The position numbers and the translations under genes were made by a program. From positions 1 to 10,370 of the forward strand of contig CACYBV010000243.1 in assembly GCA_902772745.1 (NCBI GenBank): a stretch of 10,370 nucleotides of DNA, written 5' to 3'. Positions 1 to 7,662 of this stretch are shown one piece after another. The DNA is from an uncultured Eubacteriales bacterium (lineage in GTDB: Bacteria > Bacillota > Clostridia > Lachnospirales > Lachnospiraceae). Within the stretch, counting starts at the first letter, position 1, and each line of letters opens with the position of its first letter. The notes below the pieces were generated by a model that was not told the origin of the DNA, ran no database searches, and saw only the letters and a program-made list of their open reading frames with translations.

Positions 1-1
1 G

Positions 2-238
2 CTGGGCGTCCTGTCTGGTGCGGTGGAGCCGGTGTTCGGCGGACTGACTGTGCTGATCGCCAGCCTGGTTGTTCCTGCCATGCCCTATCTTTTATCCTTT
101 GCGGCCGGCGCCATGCTGTATGTGGTTGTGGAGGAGCTGATCCCGGAAATGTCCGCCGGGGAGCATTCCAATATCGGCGTTGTGTTTTTCGCTGTCGGCT
201 TCAGCCTGATGATGGCGATGGATGTAGCGCTGGGATAA
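2..238 (+). CDS. ZIP-family divalent metal transporter, C-terminal fragment (5' end outside window)
   Basis: The reading frame is open from the first bases of the window and ends at TAA 236-238, giving about 78 C-terminal residues. They are almost wholly hydrophobic and form roughly three membrane segments. The stretch AAGAMLYVVVEELIPEM resembles the fifth transmembrane helix of ZIP (ZupT/GufA-type) transporters, where glutamates of a conserved ExxPE-like motif bind the metal. Ending on a short hydrophobic helix after a brief loop (SAGEHSNIG) is typical of the family. ZIP proteins import Zn2+, Fe2+ or Mn2+ across the cytoplasmic membrane; the metal cannot be told from this fragment. The GTG at 23-25 is internal to the frame and should not be read as the start. 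Family assignment is fairly secure, substrate unknown. Confidence 0.85.
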   Translation: MGVLSGAVEPVFGGLTVLIASLVVPAMPYLLSFAAGAMLYVVVEELIPEMSAGEHSNIGVVFFAVGFSLMMAMDVALG

Positions 239-420
239 GGATATTGGACTGGGCTTCGGCGTGTGTCTATATGCTTCCTCCTTGTAAGCCATGCGGTATG
301 CGGCGCGCGCGTGCTTCTTAAAGGCGATACTTATGGTTTTTCCACGCTCCTGTTCGTATCCGGCGATTATAATCTGGAGCATGAACCTGAAGTGGGACGA
401 AAAAGTGAAAGATTTCTCTA
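239..420. other. Non-coding stretch downstream of the ZIP gene
   Basis: I recognise no gene here. Short frames are present on both strands, but none has a ribosome binding site at usable spacing plus recognisable protein content. A TATAAT hexamer lies at 368-373, but nothing resembling TTGACA sits 16-18 bp upstream, so it is only a weak promoter candidate for the rhamnosidase. A 24-codon frame (ATG at 380) runs into the hairpin at 421-453 and is unlikely to be real. The stretch could be a decayed gene or the 5' leader of the rhamnosidase transcript. Confidence 0.4.
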
Positions 421-453
421 AATTGCGGCTTGCGTTCATGGGGGCCGCATTTT
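421..453 (+). terminator. Hairpin with flanking A and T tracts: terminator of the ZIP gene or leader attenuator
   Basis: TGCGGC (424-429) pairs with GCCGCA (444-449) around a 14-base loop. AAAT precedes the stem and TTTT follows it, giving the A-stem-T symmetry common in intrinsic terminators. The six-base-pair core is modest. It lies about 185 bp after the ZIP stop and 40 bp before the rhamnosidase start. It may end readthrough from upstream or, if the rhamnosidase promoter lies further upstream, act inside that leader. Confidence 0.4.
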
Positions 454-492
454 AATATATACCCAGTAAGAAAAGGTGAAAAGGAGGCGCTT

Positions 493-3189
493 ATGAAGGC
501 GATACGCTTGCGCACCGCGGACCTTCGGGAGCCGCTCGGGATTGATGTGAAAAAACCCCGTTTCAGCTGGAACGCCTGCGGCGGGACGACGCAGACCGCT
601 TATCAGCTGATTGTGAAGAACTTGGACAGCGGCGAAGTCGTATATGATTCCGGAAAGGTTCCGGGAAACCACATGTTCTGTGTCTATGGGGGCAGGGAGC
701 TCAGAAGCCGCGAACGCCTTTCCTGGCGCGTCGGGCTCTGGGATGAGGACCGGGAAAACCTGCCCGAGTGGTCCAGGGAAGCGCATTTTGAAATGGGGCT
801 TCTTACGCCTTCCGACTGGCAGGCGCAGTGGATCGCGGGCGTGGATACGGACCGAAAAGGACGCCTTCCCGCGGATTATTTCCGGAAATGCTTTACTGCG
901 AAAAAAGGCCTCCTGTACGCCCGTCTGTACGCGACCGCACTCGGCGTTTACTATGCGCGTCTGAACCGGATCAAGGTTACGACGCCGCTCGCGCCGGGAA
1001 CTACCGAGTACGAGAAGACGCTGTATTACCAGACGTACGATGTTACGCCCTATGTGAAGGAAGGGGAGGAAAACGAGCTTGTTTTCACGCTCGGCGACGG
1101 CTGGTACAAAGGAAAGCTTGGCGCGCTGCAGCAGGAGTATTTTTTCGGGACGCAGACAGCGCTCTTTTCGCAGCTGGAGCTTTGCTACGAAGACGGCAGC
1201 CGGGACGTGATCGCGACGGACGGAAGCTTCCTGTGGACGAACGACGGTCCGATACGTTTTTCAGATCTCAAGGACGGCGAGATTTACGACGCCCGGAAAT
1301 GCTATGAATACGACGCGCTGACGAAGCGGTTTACAAGAGAGGATCCCTACCGGGAACCGGCCGCGGTCCTTGCCACCGAGACACGGATCCCGACCGCGGA
1401 GAATGCTGCTTATATCACCGAACACGAAACCTTCAATCCGAAGCTTCTTATAACGCCTTCAGGCGCGAAAATCCTTGATTTCGGCCAGAATCTCGCGGGC
1501 TATGTGCGTTTCCGGGTCTGTCTTCCTGAAGGACAGGAGATGCGGCTTCGGTTGTTTGAGTCGCTGGATCACGGGGAATATTCCGACACTTCCCTGAGCT
1601 TCCCGATGTCGCAGCCGGCGGTTGAGACGGTAAAGCAGGAGATCGTATATATCGGCGCCGGCAGAGGAGATCTGTTCCAGCCGGAGTTCTTCTATTCGGG
1701 CTTCCGCTATGCGCTGGTCACGGGTCCGGAGGATGTGAATCCGGACTGGTTCGAAGCCGTCGCGGTGTATTCGGATATCGAATACGCCGGGGACTTCGAC
1801 TGCTCCGATGAAGCGATCGTGAAATTCCTCCGGAACACCCGCTGGTCGATGAAGAGCAATTTCGTCGACATCCCGACCGACTGCCCGCAGCGCGAGAAGA
1901 GCGGCTGGACGGGCGACGCACAGGTTTTCTGCAGGACGGCAAATTATCTCGGCGCGACGAAGGCCTTCTACCGGAAGTGGCTCAGGGATGTCCGCGACTG
2001 CCAGAGAGAAAACGGTCTCGTGGAAGACGTGAACCCGCGGTGCAGTCCCTCCGATTCCGAGCGCGCAATGGTAAACGGTGCGGTCGGCTGGGCGGATGCC
2101 GCCGTGATCATTCCCTATACCCTGTGGAAGCTGACGTCGGATCCCTCCTTTATCACGGAAAATCTTGACCTGATGCGGGACTTCGCAGAGCAGCGCATCA
2201 AAGCCTGCGCTGACAAGTCGATGTTTTCGCTTCCCGCAGAGGGGCCGATGGCTCAGCTTTCTGGACTCTACCAGGCCTTCAGACTGGAGGATTCAGAACT
2301 CAATCAGTACGTTCTCGAATCCGGCATTCACTGGGGAGAGTGGCTGGTAGCGGAGTCACAGGAACCTTCGGTGACCGGAAACGGCATTACGGATCTTCTG
2401 ATGCCCAAGCAGGAGGTTGGAACCGCGTATACATACTATTCCATGAAGCTGCTTTCGGAAATGATGGCAGAAGTCGGCGAGAAGGAAGCGGCGGAGAGAT
2501 ACCGGGATTTTGCGGAAGGCGCAAAGAAAGCCTATCACTTCCACTGGGTCAAAAACGGGACGACGGAAACGAAGCGGATGGCGGAGCTGGTGCGTCCGCT
2601 GGCTCTTGGAATTCTGACGGAGGAAGAGGAAAAGCTTTTCTCGGAAAAGCTGAACGAGATGGCGATTTCCCGGAACTACAAGGTCGGTACTGGCTTCCTT
2701 TCGACGCCCTTCGTGCTTCAGGTTTTGGCTGCGCACGGCTATATCGACACCGCTTACCGGATGCTGGAAAACAGGGTAGCTCCGGGCTGGCTCGCGATGG
2801 TGGAAAAGGGTGCGACGACCGTCTGGGAGGAGTACGAATGCTATGATCAGAACGGCCATCCTCTTGCGAAGAGCATGAACCATTATTCTCCCGGTGCGGT
2901 CTGTACCTTCCTTTTTGACACGGTCTCAGGGATCCGGGTGACGGGCGAGAACCATGTGACGATCCGTCCGATGCCGGGCGGAACGCTGACCTATGCGACG
3001 GCGATCGTCCATACTCCCTACGGCCGTGTGGTGAGTTCCTGGGAGGCCAGTTCCCGTTTCGACCCGAAGCGGAAGCTGAGTTTCATTGTGGAGATACCCG
3101 CCAATATGACCGCGACGCTGATTCTTCCGGACGGGAAGACCCGCGAGCTTGAAACCGGGTACTATACCTTCCATTCCTACCCGGCATAA
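493..3189 (+). CDS. Alpha-L-rhamnosidase, glycoside hydrolase family 78
   Basis: An 898-residue inverting glycosidase predicted to release terminal alpha-L-rhamnose from glycosides or oligosaccharides. The ATG at 493 is chosen because AAGGAGG (481-487) precedes it by 5 bases; the upstream in-frame TTG at 430 lies in a hairpin. Domains follow the GH78 order: N-terminal segment (LREPLGIDVKKPRFSW, about residues 11-26), beta-sandwich with SDWQAQWIA (107-115) and GDGWY (201-205), a strand motif DFGQNLAG (329-336), the (alpha/alpha)6 catalytic barrel, and a C-terminal beta domain. In the barrel DCPQREKSGWTGDAQ (463-477) places D463, E468 and D475 with the spacing of the acidic residues reported for Bacillus GL1 RhaB. 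GATTVWEEY (773-781) supplies the probable general base E779, and SMNHYSPGAV follows. There is no signal peptide, so the enzyme acts in the cytoplasm on imported substrate. No transporter or rhamnose-catabolic gene is adjacent. Length is normal and no lesion is seen. Confidence 0.96.
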   Translation: MKAIRLRTADLREPLGIDVKKPRFSWNACGGTTQTAYQLIVKNLDSGEVVYDSGKVPGNHMFCVYGGRELRSRERLSWRVGLWDEDRENLPEWSREAHFEMGLLTPSDWQAQWIAGVDTDRKGRLPADYFRKCFTAKKGLLYARLYATALGVYYARLNRIKVTTPLAPGTTEYEKTLYYQTYDVTPYVKEGEENELVFTLGDGWYKGKLGALQQEYFFGTQTALFSQLELCYEDGSRDVIATDGSFLWTNDGPIRFSDLKDGEIYDARKCYEYDALTKRFTREDPYREPAAVLATETRIPTAENAAYITEHETFNPKLLITPSGAKILDFGQNLAGYVRFRVCLPEGQEMRLRLFESLDHGEYSDTSLSFPMSQPAVETVKQEIVYIGAGRGDLFQPEFFYSGFRYALVTGPEDVNPDWFEAVAVYSDIEYAGDFDCSDEAIVKFLRNTRWSMKSNFVDIPTDCPQREKSGWTGDAQVFCRTANYLGATKAFYRKWLRDVRDCQRENGLVEDVNPRCSPSDSERAMVNGAVGWADAAVIIPYTLWKLTSDPSFITENLDLMRDFAEQRIKACADKSMFSLPAEGPMAQLSGLYQAFRLEDSELNQYVLESGIHWGEWLVAESQEPSVTGNGITDLLMPKQEVGTAYTYYSMKLLSEMMAEVGEKEAAERYRDFAEGAKKAYHFHWVKNGTTETKRMAELVRPLALGILTEEEEKLFSEKLNEMAISRNYKVGTGFLSTPFVLQVLAAHGYIDTAYRMLENRVAPGWLAMVEKGATTVWEEYECYDQNGHPLAKSMNHYSPGAVCTFLFDTVSGIRVTGENHVTIRPMPGGTLTYATAIVHTPYGRVVSSWEASSRFDPKRKLSFIVEIPANMTATLILPDGKTRELETGYYTFHSYPA

Positions 3190-3211
3190 TAATTTATACC
3201 GTTAATCCTAA

Positions 3212-3247
3212 ACCCGGCGGAACGCGAACGAGCTCCGCCGGGTATTT
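3212..3247 (+). terminator. Probable rho-independent terminator of the rhamnosidase gene
   Basis: ACCCGGCGGA (3212-3221) and TCCGCCGGGT (3234-3243) are perfectly complementary over 10 bp with a 12-base loop, 22 bases after the rhamnosidase stop. The trailing U tract is short (ATTTG), so termination may be incomplete, but position and stem strength support it. Confidence 0.7.
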
Positions 3248-3256
3248 GCAGCCGCA

Positions 3257-3311
3257 ATTCCGGAATGCGGCTTTATGCCGCTTCCGGTGATTTCGCCGAA
3301 TTCCGGGAATT
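3257..3311. promoter_or_regulatory. Two related dyads upstream of the ene-reductase promoter (candidate operator)
   Basis: ATTCCGGAAT at 3257-3266 is a perfect 10-bp palindrome. AATTCCGGGAATT at 3299-3311 has perfect 6-bp arms around a central G. Their centres are about 43-44 bp apart, near four helical turns, and the second ends 6 bp before the -35 box. A further TTCCGG half site lies at 3282-3287. This arrangement fits binding by a dimeric regulator, but no regulator gene is in the window. The same stretch also holds mutually exclusive short stems (gcggc 3267-3271 pairing with gccgc on either side), so an RNA 3'-end role is an alternative. Confidence 0.4.
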
Positions 3312-3317
3312 TTCAGC

Positions 3318-3346
3318 TTGCAAGAGCCTGGTTTATCCGTTACAAT
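3318..3346 (+). promoter_or_regulatory. Sigma-A-type promoter for the ene-reductase gene
   Basis: TTGCAA (3318-3323) and TACAAT (3341-3346) are separated by exactly 17 bp; they match the consensus hexamers at 4/6 and 5/6 positions. The predicted start of transcription near 3353 leaves a leader of about 33 bases containing AAGGAGG (3374-3380), 5 bases before the ATG. This separates the ene-reductase from the terminated rhamnosidase transcript. Confidence 0.7.
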
Positions 3347-3385
3347 AGGGATAGAGACTGAAATGCTTTTGCCAAGGAGGAGAGT

Positions 3386-5380
3386 ATGAAATACCAGAAA
3401 CTGTTTACTCCCGTTCAGGTCGGGAGCATCACCCTGAAAAACCGCTTTGCGATGGCGCCGATGGGACCCTTAGGGCTCTCGGACCCGGAAGGCGGCTGGA
3501 ACCAGCGGGGCATCGACTATTATGTGGAACGCGCGAAGGGCGGCACGGGGCTCATCATCACCGGCGTCACATTCTCCGACCAGCAGGTCGAGCCGCAGAA
3601 CCAGGCGATCATCCCCGTCTCCACTTATAATTCAGTGCATTTCACGCGCACTTCAAAGGAAATGACCGAGCGCGTACACGCATACGGCGCGAAAATTTTC
3701 CTGCAGATGTCCGCAGGCTTCGGACGCGTGACGATTCCGACGAACCTCGGCGAATTTCCGCCGGTCGCGCCTTCTCCGATCCCGCACCGCTGGCTGGACA
3801 AGACCTGCCGCGAGATTACAAAGGACGAGATCCGAGCGATCGTGAAGTCCATGGGCGACGGCGCTTACAATGCATATCGCGCAGGTTTTGACGGCGTACA
3901 GATCCACGCGGTTCACGAAGGATACCTCATGGACCAGTTCGCGATCTCGATGTTCAACTTCCGCACGGACGAATACGGCGGATCCCTTGAAAACCGGCTT
4001 CGTTTCGCGAGAGAAGTCCTCGACGAAATCAAGTCCCGCTGCGGAAAAGACTTCCCTGTCACGCTCCGCTTCAGTCTGAAGTCGATGGTCAAGGACTGGC
4101 GCGTCGGCGCGCTTCCGGGAGAAGAATTCGAGGAGAAGGGCCGCGACATCGAGGAAGGCCTCGAAGCCGCGAAACTTCTCGCGAAATACGGCTACGACGC
4201 GCTCGATACGGACGTCGGAACCTATGATGCCTGGTGGTGGAATCATCCGCCGATGTACCAGGAAAAAGGCCTGTACCGGAAGTACTGTAAGATGGTCCGG
4301 GAAGTCGTCGACGTTCCTGTGTTCTGTGCGGGAAGAATGGATAATCCGGATATGGCCCTCGCGGCGATCGAAGACGGCGTCTGCGACGTGATCGACCTCG
4401 GGCGGCCGCTCCTTGCGGACCCGGATTATGTGAACAAGCTCCGTTCCGGCAGAACCCTTGAAATCCGCCCCTGCATCAGCTGCCACGAGGGCTGCATGGG
4501 CCGTATTGCAGAGTATTCGCTCATAAACTGCGCGGTCAATCCGCAGGCGGCAAGGGAGCGTTTCACCCGCTACGAGCCAATCCTCCGGAAGAAGAAAATC
4601 CTGATTGTCGGCGGCGGCGTCGCGGGCTGTGAAGCCGCGCGGGTTCTCGCGATCCGCGGGCACGAGCCGGTGCTTTACGAAAAGTCCGGGCAGCTCGGCG
4701 GAAACCTGATTCCCGGCGGACAGCCGGATTTCAAGGAGGACGACCTTGCGCTCGCGGCCTGGTACGCGAATGAGATGCAGAGGCTCGGCGTCGAAGTACA
4801 CCTGAACACCGCGGTCGATGCGGACTTTATCCGCAGCAGCGGTTTTGAGACCGTGATCATGGCGACAGGCTCCTCGCCGAAGCGCTTCTCCCTCGGGGAC
4901 GACGACAGGGTCTATACGGCGGCAGAGGTGCTGCTTCGCGAAAAAGACCCGGGTGATACGACAGCTGTCATCGGCGGAGGACTTGTGGGCTGCGAACTGG
5001 CACTGGATCTCGCCAGAAAGGGCAGGAAGGTCACAATTGTCGAGGCGCTTCCGAAGCTGATGGCGGTGAACGGACCCCTGTGCCACAGCAACAAGGATAT
5101 GCTGGAAGCACTGATTCCTTTCAACGGAATCGACACGATCTGCGGCGCAAAGGTCAAAGGCTACAGGGACGGCGTGCTTACGGCAGAACTTGCCGACGGT
5201 TCACTGACAAAACTATCCGCAGACAGCGTGGTCCTTGCGGTCGGCTATAAGGAAGAAAACAGCCTCTATCATGAGGTTGAATTCGACGTGCCCGAGATCT
5301 ATCTTCTCGGTGACGCAAAGAAAGTCAACAATATCATGTACGCGATCTGGGACGCGTTTGAAGTGGCAAACCATATCTGA
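3386..5380 (+). CDS. FMN/4Fe-4S/FAD ene-reductase of the 2,4-dienoyl-CoA reductase / Bai-like family
   Basis: A 664-residue NAD(P)H:flavin oxidoreductase predicted to reduce a conjugated C=C bond. The N-terminal TIM barrel (about 1-350) begins FTPVQVGSITLKNRFAMAPMG, as in Old Yellow Enzyme relatives, and contains IHAVHEGYLMDQF (173-185) followed by an RTDEYGGSLENRLRF segment. Cysteines C363, C366, C370 and C382 (CX2CX3CX11C) match the 4Fe-4S site of dienoyl-CoA reductase. The FAD domain starts at GGGVAG (409-414), and an inserted NAD(P)H domain has GGGLVG (530-535). The C-terminus DAFEVANHI is family-typical, and the length fits FadH, BaiCD/BaiH and clostridial enoate reductases. All cofactor motifs appear intact. 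The enzyme is cytoplasmic and probably works anaerobically. Substrate is not determined: bile-acid intermediates, enoates, flavonoid-type compounds and dienoyl-CoA are all possible. It has its own promoter and RBS. Confidence 0.95.
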   Translation: MKYQKLFTPVQVGSITLKNRFAMAPMGPLGLSDPEGGWNQRGIDYYVERAKGGTGLIITGVTFSDQQVEPQNQAIIPVSTYNSVHFTRTSKEMTERVHAYGAKIFLQMSAGFGRVTIPTNLGEFPPVAPSPIPHRWLDKTCREITKDEIRAIVKSMGDGAYNAYRAGFDGVQIHAVHEGYLMDQFAISMFNFRTDEYGGSLENRLRFAREVLDEIKSRCGKDFPVTLRFSLKSMVKDWRVGALPGEEFEEKGRDIEEGLEAAKLLAKYGYDALDTDVGTYDAWWWNHPPMYQEKGLYRKYCKMVREVVDVPVFCAGRMDNPDMALAAIEDGVCDVIDLGRPLLADPDYVNKLRSGRTLEIRPCISCHEGCMGRIAEYSLINCAVNPQAARERFTRYEPILRKKKILIVGGGVAGCEAARVLAIRGHEPVLYEKSGQLGGNLIPGGQPDFKEDDLALAAWYANEMQRLGVEVHLNTAVDADFIRSSGFETVIMATGSSPKRFSLGDDDRVYTAAEVLLREKDPGDTTAVIGGGLVGCELALDLARKGRKVTIVEALPKLMAVNGPLCHSNKDMLEALIPFNGIDTICGAKVKGYRDGVLTAELADGSLTKLSADSVVLAVGYKEENSLYHEVEFDVPEIYLLGDAKKVNNIMYAIWDAFEVANHI

Positions 5381-5459
5381 CAGAACGGGGAGGCTGATTC
5401 GACGGAGGTTCGGCAGGAAAAGACATTTTGACATCACAGTTCAGCAAAAAGGAAACACA

Positions 5460-6116
<657 letters not shown>

Positions 6117-6174
6117 ACTTTCGCAGACTTTTGCCGGAAGGCCCGGAAGGAAGAAACGGTTGTCCAAAAAACAC

Positions 6175-6234
6175 TGGAATTCCCGGACTTTTCGCGGTAA
6201 AATAATACAAACGACTGAAACGGCCGACTATAAT
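6175..6234 (+). promoter_or_regulatory. Candidate promoter region for pepC
   Basis: This AT-rich stretch holds two -10-like hexamers: TAAAAT at 6198-6203, with a weak TGGAAT 17 bp upstream (6175-6180), and TATAAT at 6229-6234, which has no credible -35 and would start transcription almost at the RBS. The first gives a sensible leader length. No strong terminator for the preceding remnant was found in 6117-6253. Confidence 0.3.
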
Positions 6235-6253
6235 TATTTACGGAGGAATTACC

Positions 6254-7585
6254 ATGCTTCAGAATGCCAGACCCGTAACTCCCGAAATGATCGATGCATT
6301 CCGGAAAGAATATGAAAACGACGCCTTTGCAAAAACCCTGACCGCAGCGGCATCCGGCGCGGATTTCGCAACGATTTCCTACGACCCTGTCGCAGGATCG
6401 AAACTGCAGCGCAGCTTCTCGATTGAACTTGAGACGCACGGCATTACGAACCAGAAGTCCACCGGCCGCTGCTGGCTCTTCGCTTCGATGAACCTGATGC
6501 GGGAAGCGGTTATAAAAAAATGCAATCTGGAGAAATTTGAGCTTTCCGGAAACTATTTTGCGTTCTGGGATAAATTTGAGAAGATCAATTTCTTCCTCGA
6601 GTCCGTAATCGATTCCGCCGACCTCCCCGTAGGAGACCGGACGCTTGACTGGATCCTCCAGGGCATCGGCGACGGCGGCCAGTGGGACATGATGGTCAGT
6701 GTCGTCAAAAAATACGGAATCGTTCCCAAGAGCATTATGCCCGAGACCTTCCAGTCCGAAGGCACGCGTTATTTCATGCACTATATGAACATGCATTTAA
6801 GAAAAGACGCGATCAAACTTCGGAAGATTACGTCCGAAGGCGGAGACGCTTCAGCGAGAAAGAATGAAATGCTTGCCGCTTATTTCAAAGCCCTCTGCAT
6901 CGCCTTCGGCGAACCGCCGAAGGAGTTCGATTTCGAGTACCGCGACAAGGACGACGAATTCCACGCGGATTATCATCTGACTCCGCTCGGTTTTTATGAG
7001 AAATACGTGGGGATTGATCTCTCGGATTACGTGAGCGTCATCAACGCCCCGACCGCGGACAAGCCTTTCTATAAAACCTACACCGTGAAATATCTCGGCA
7101 ACGTAATCGGCGGCGGCATCCGCTACCTGAACCTGCCGATCGACGAGCTCAAGGAACTTACGATCGCGCAGATGAAGGACGGCGAACTGGTGTGGTTCGG
7201 CTCGGACTGCGGCAAATTCGCCGACCGGAAGCGCGGCATCTGGGATCCGGATTCCTTCAGGATCGGCGAGATTTTCGGCGGAATGGACTTTGCGATGAGC
7301 AAGGAACAGCGGCTGGATTACCGTGACAGCGCGATGAACCACGCGATGGTCCTGTGCGGCGTGAACCTCGATGAAAACGGGAAGCCGAACCGCTGGAAGA
7401 TCGAGAACAGCTGGGGCGAAGATGCGGGCGAGAAGGGCTATTATGTGGCTTCCGACGCCTGGTTTGACCTTCTGACCTATCAGGTGATCATCAACAAAAA
7501 ATACCTGAAGGAAGAGTGGCTTCGGGAACTTCAGGAAGAACCGATCGAACTCGAACCCTGGGATCCGATGGGAACGCTTGCCTGA
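6254..7585 (+). CDS. pepC: Aminopeptidase C (bleomycin hydrolase family, peptidase C1B)
   Basis: A 443-residue cytoplasmic cysteine aminopeptidase that removes N-terminal residues from peptides; family members form hexamers with the active sites facing an inner cavity. The papain-type triad is visible: C73 in STGRCWLF, H363 in MNHAMVLCGV and N385 in KIENSWGE. The oxyanion-type glutamine is probably Q67 or nearby in NQKSTGRC. Length matches PepC/Blh (about 440-450) and there is no signal peptide. The ATG at 6254 follows GGAGG (6242-6246) by 7 bases. C-terminal residues FDLLTYQVIINKKYL followed by a short acidic tail are typical. It sits after the broken cysteine desulfidase and 77 bp before the flippase-like gene, with no terminator between, so it may be cotranscribed with the latter. 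Function is secure; natural peptides are unknown. Confidence 0.96.
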   Translation: MLQNARPVTPEMIDAFRKEYENDAFAKTLTAAASGADFATISYDPVAGSKLQRSFSIELETHGITNQKSTGRCWLFASMNLMREAVIKKCNLEKFELSGNYFAFWDKFEKINFFLESVIDSADLPVGDRTLDWILQGIGDGGQWDMMVSVVKKYGIVPKSIMPETFQSEGTRYFMHYMNMHLRKDAIKLRKITSEGGDASARKNEMLAAYFKALCIAFGEPPKEFDFEYRDKDDEFHADYHLTPLGFYEKYVGIDLSDYVSVINAPTADKPFYKTYTVKYLGNVIGGGIRYLNLPIDELKELTIAQMKDGELVWFGSDCGKFADRKRGIWDPDSFRIGEIFGGMDFAMSKEQRLDYRDSAMNHAMVLCGVNLDENGKPNRWKIENSWGEDAGEKGYYVASDAWFDLLTYQVIINKKYLKEEWLRELQEEPIELEPWDPMGTLA

Positions 7586-7662
7586 TCAAAAAACAGGGTC
7601 GATTATGGCATCAAAGACGGACTTGGGCGGAAAATCTCTTCAAGGAGGCTGGTTCCTGAATC

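Noticed and set aside
92..439. 115-codon - strand frame over the ZIP gene end and the leader
   Set aside because: Part is antisense to the ZIP gene, there is no RBS at its start, and the protein resembles nothing I recognise.
380..454. 24-codon + strand frame starting at ATG 380
   Set aside because: Its GGAG is only one base from the ATG, it runs through the hairpin at 421-453, and nothing supports translation.
430..492. Upstream TTG start extending the rhamnosidase by 21 residues
   Set aside because: It starts inside the loop of a hairpin and has no RBS. The ATG at 493 has AAGGAGG at 5 bases, and homology begins right there.
3248..3356. Riboswitch between the rhamnosidase and the ene-reductase
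   Set aside because: The hairpins at 3251-3285 lie upstream of the mapped-looking promoter at 3318-3346, so they would not be in the ene-reductase leader. No known aptamer core was recognised.
3653..5086. Long open frame (477 codons) on the - strand opposite the ene-reductase
   Set aside because: It lies wholly antisense to a gene with complete family motifs. The sequence is Arg/His/Val-rich with no recognisable domain, as expected from mirror reading of GC-rich third positions.
5235..5459. Upstream extension of the desulfidase frame into the ene-reductase gene (TTG starts at 5235 and 5358)
   Set aside because: The codons are the shifted reading of the ene-reductase end, are rich in Arg/Lys/Ser, match no family N-terminus and have no RBS.
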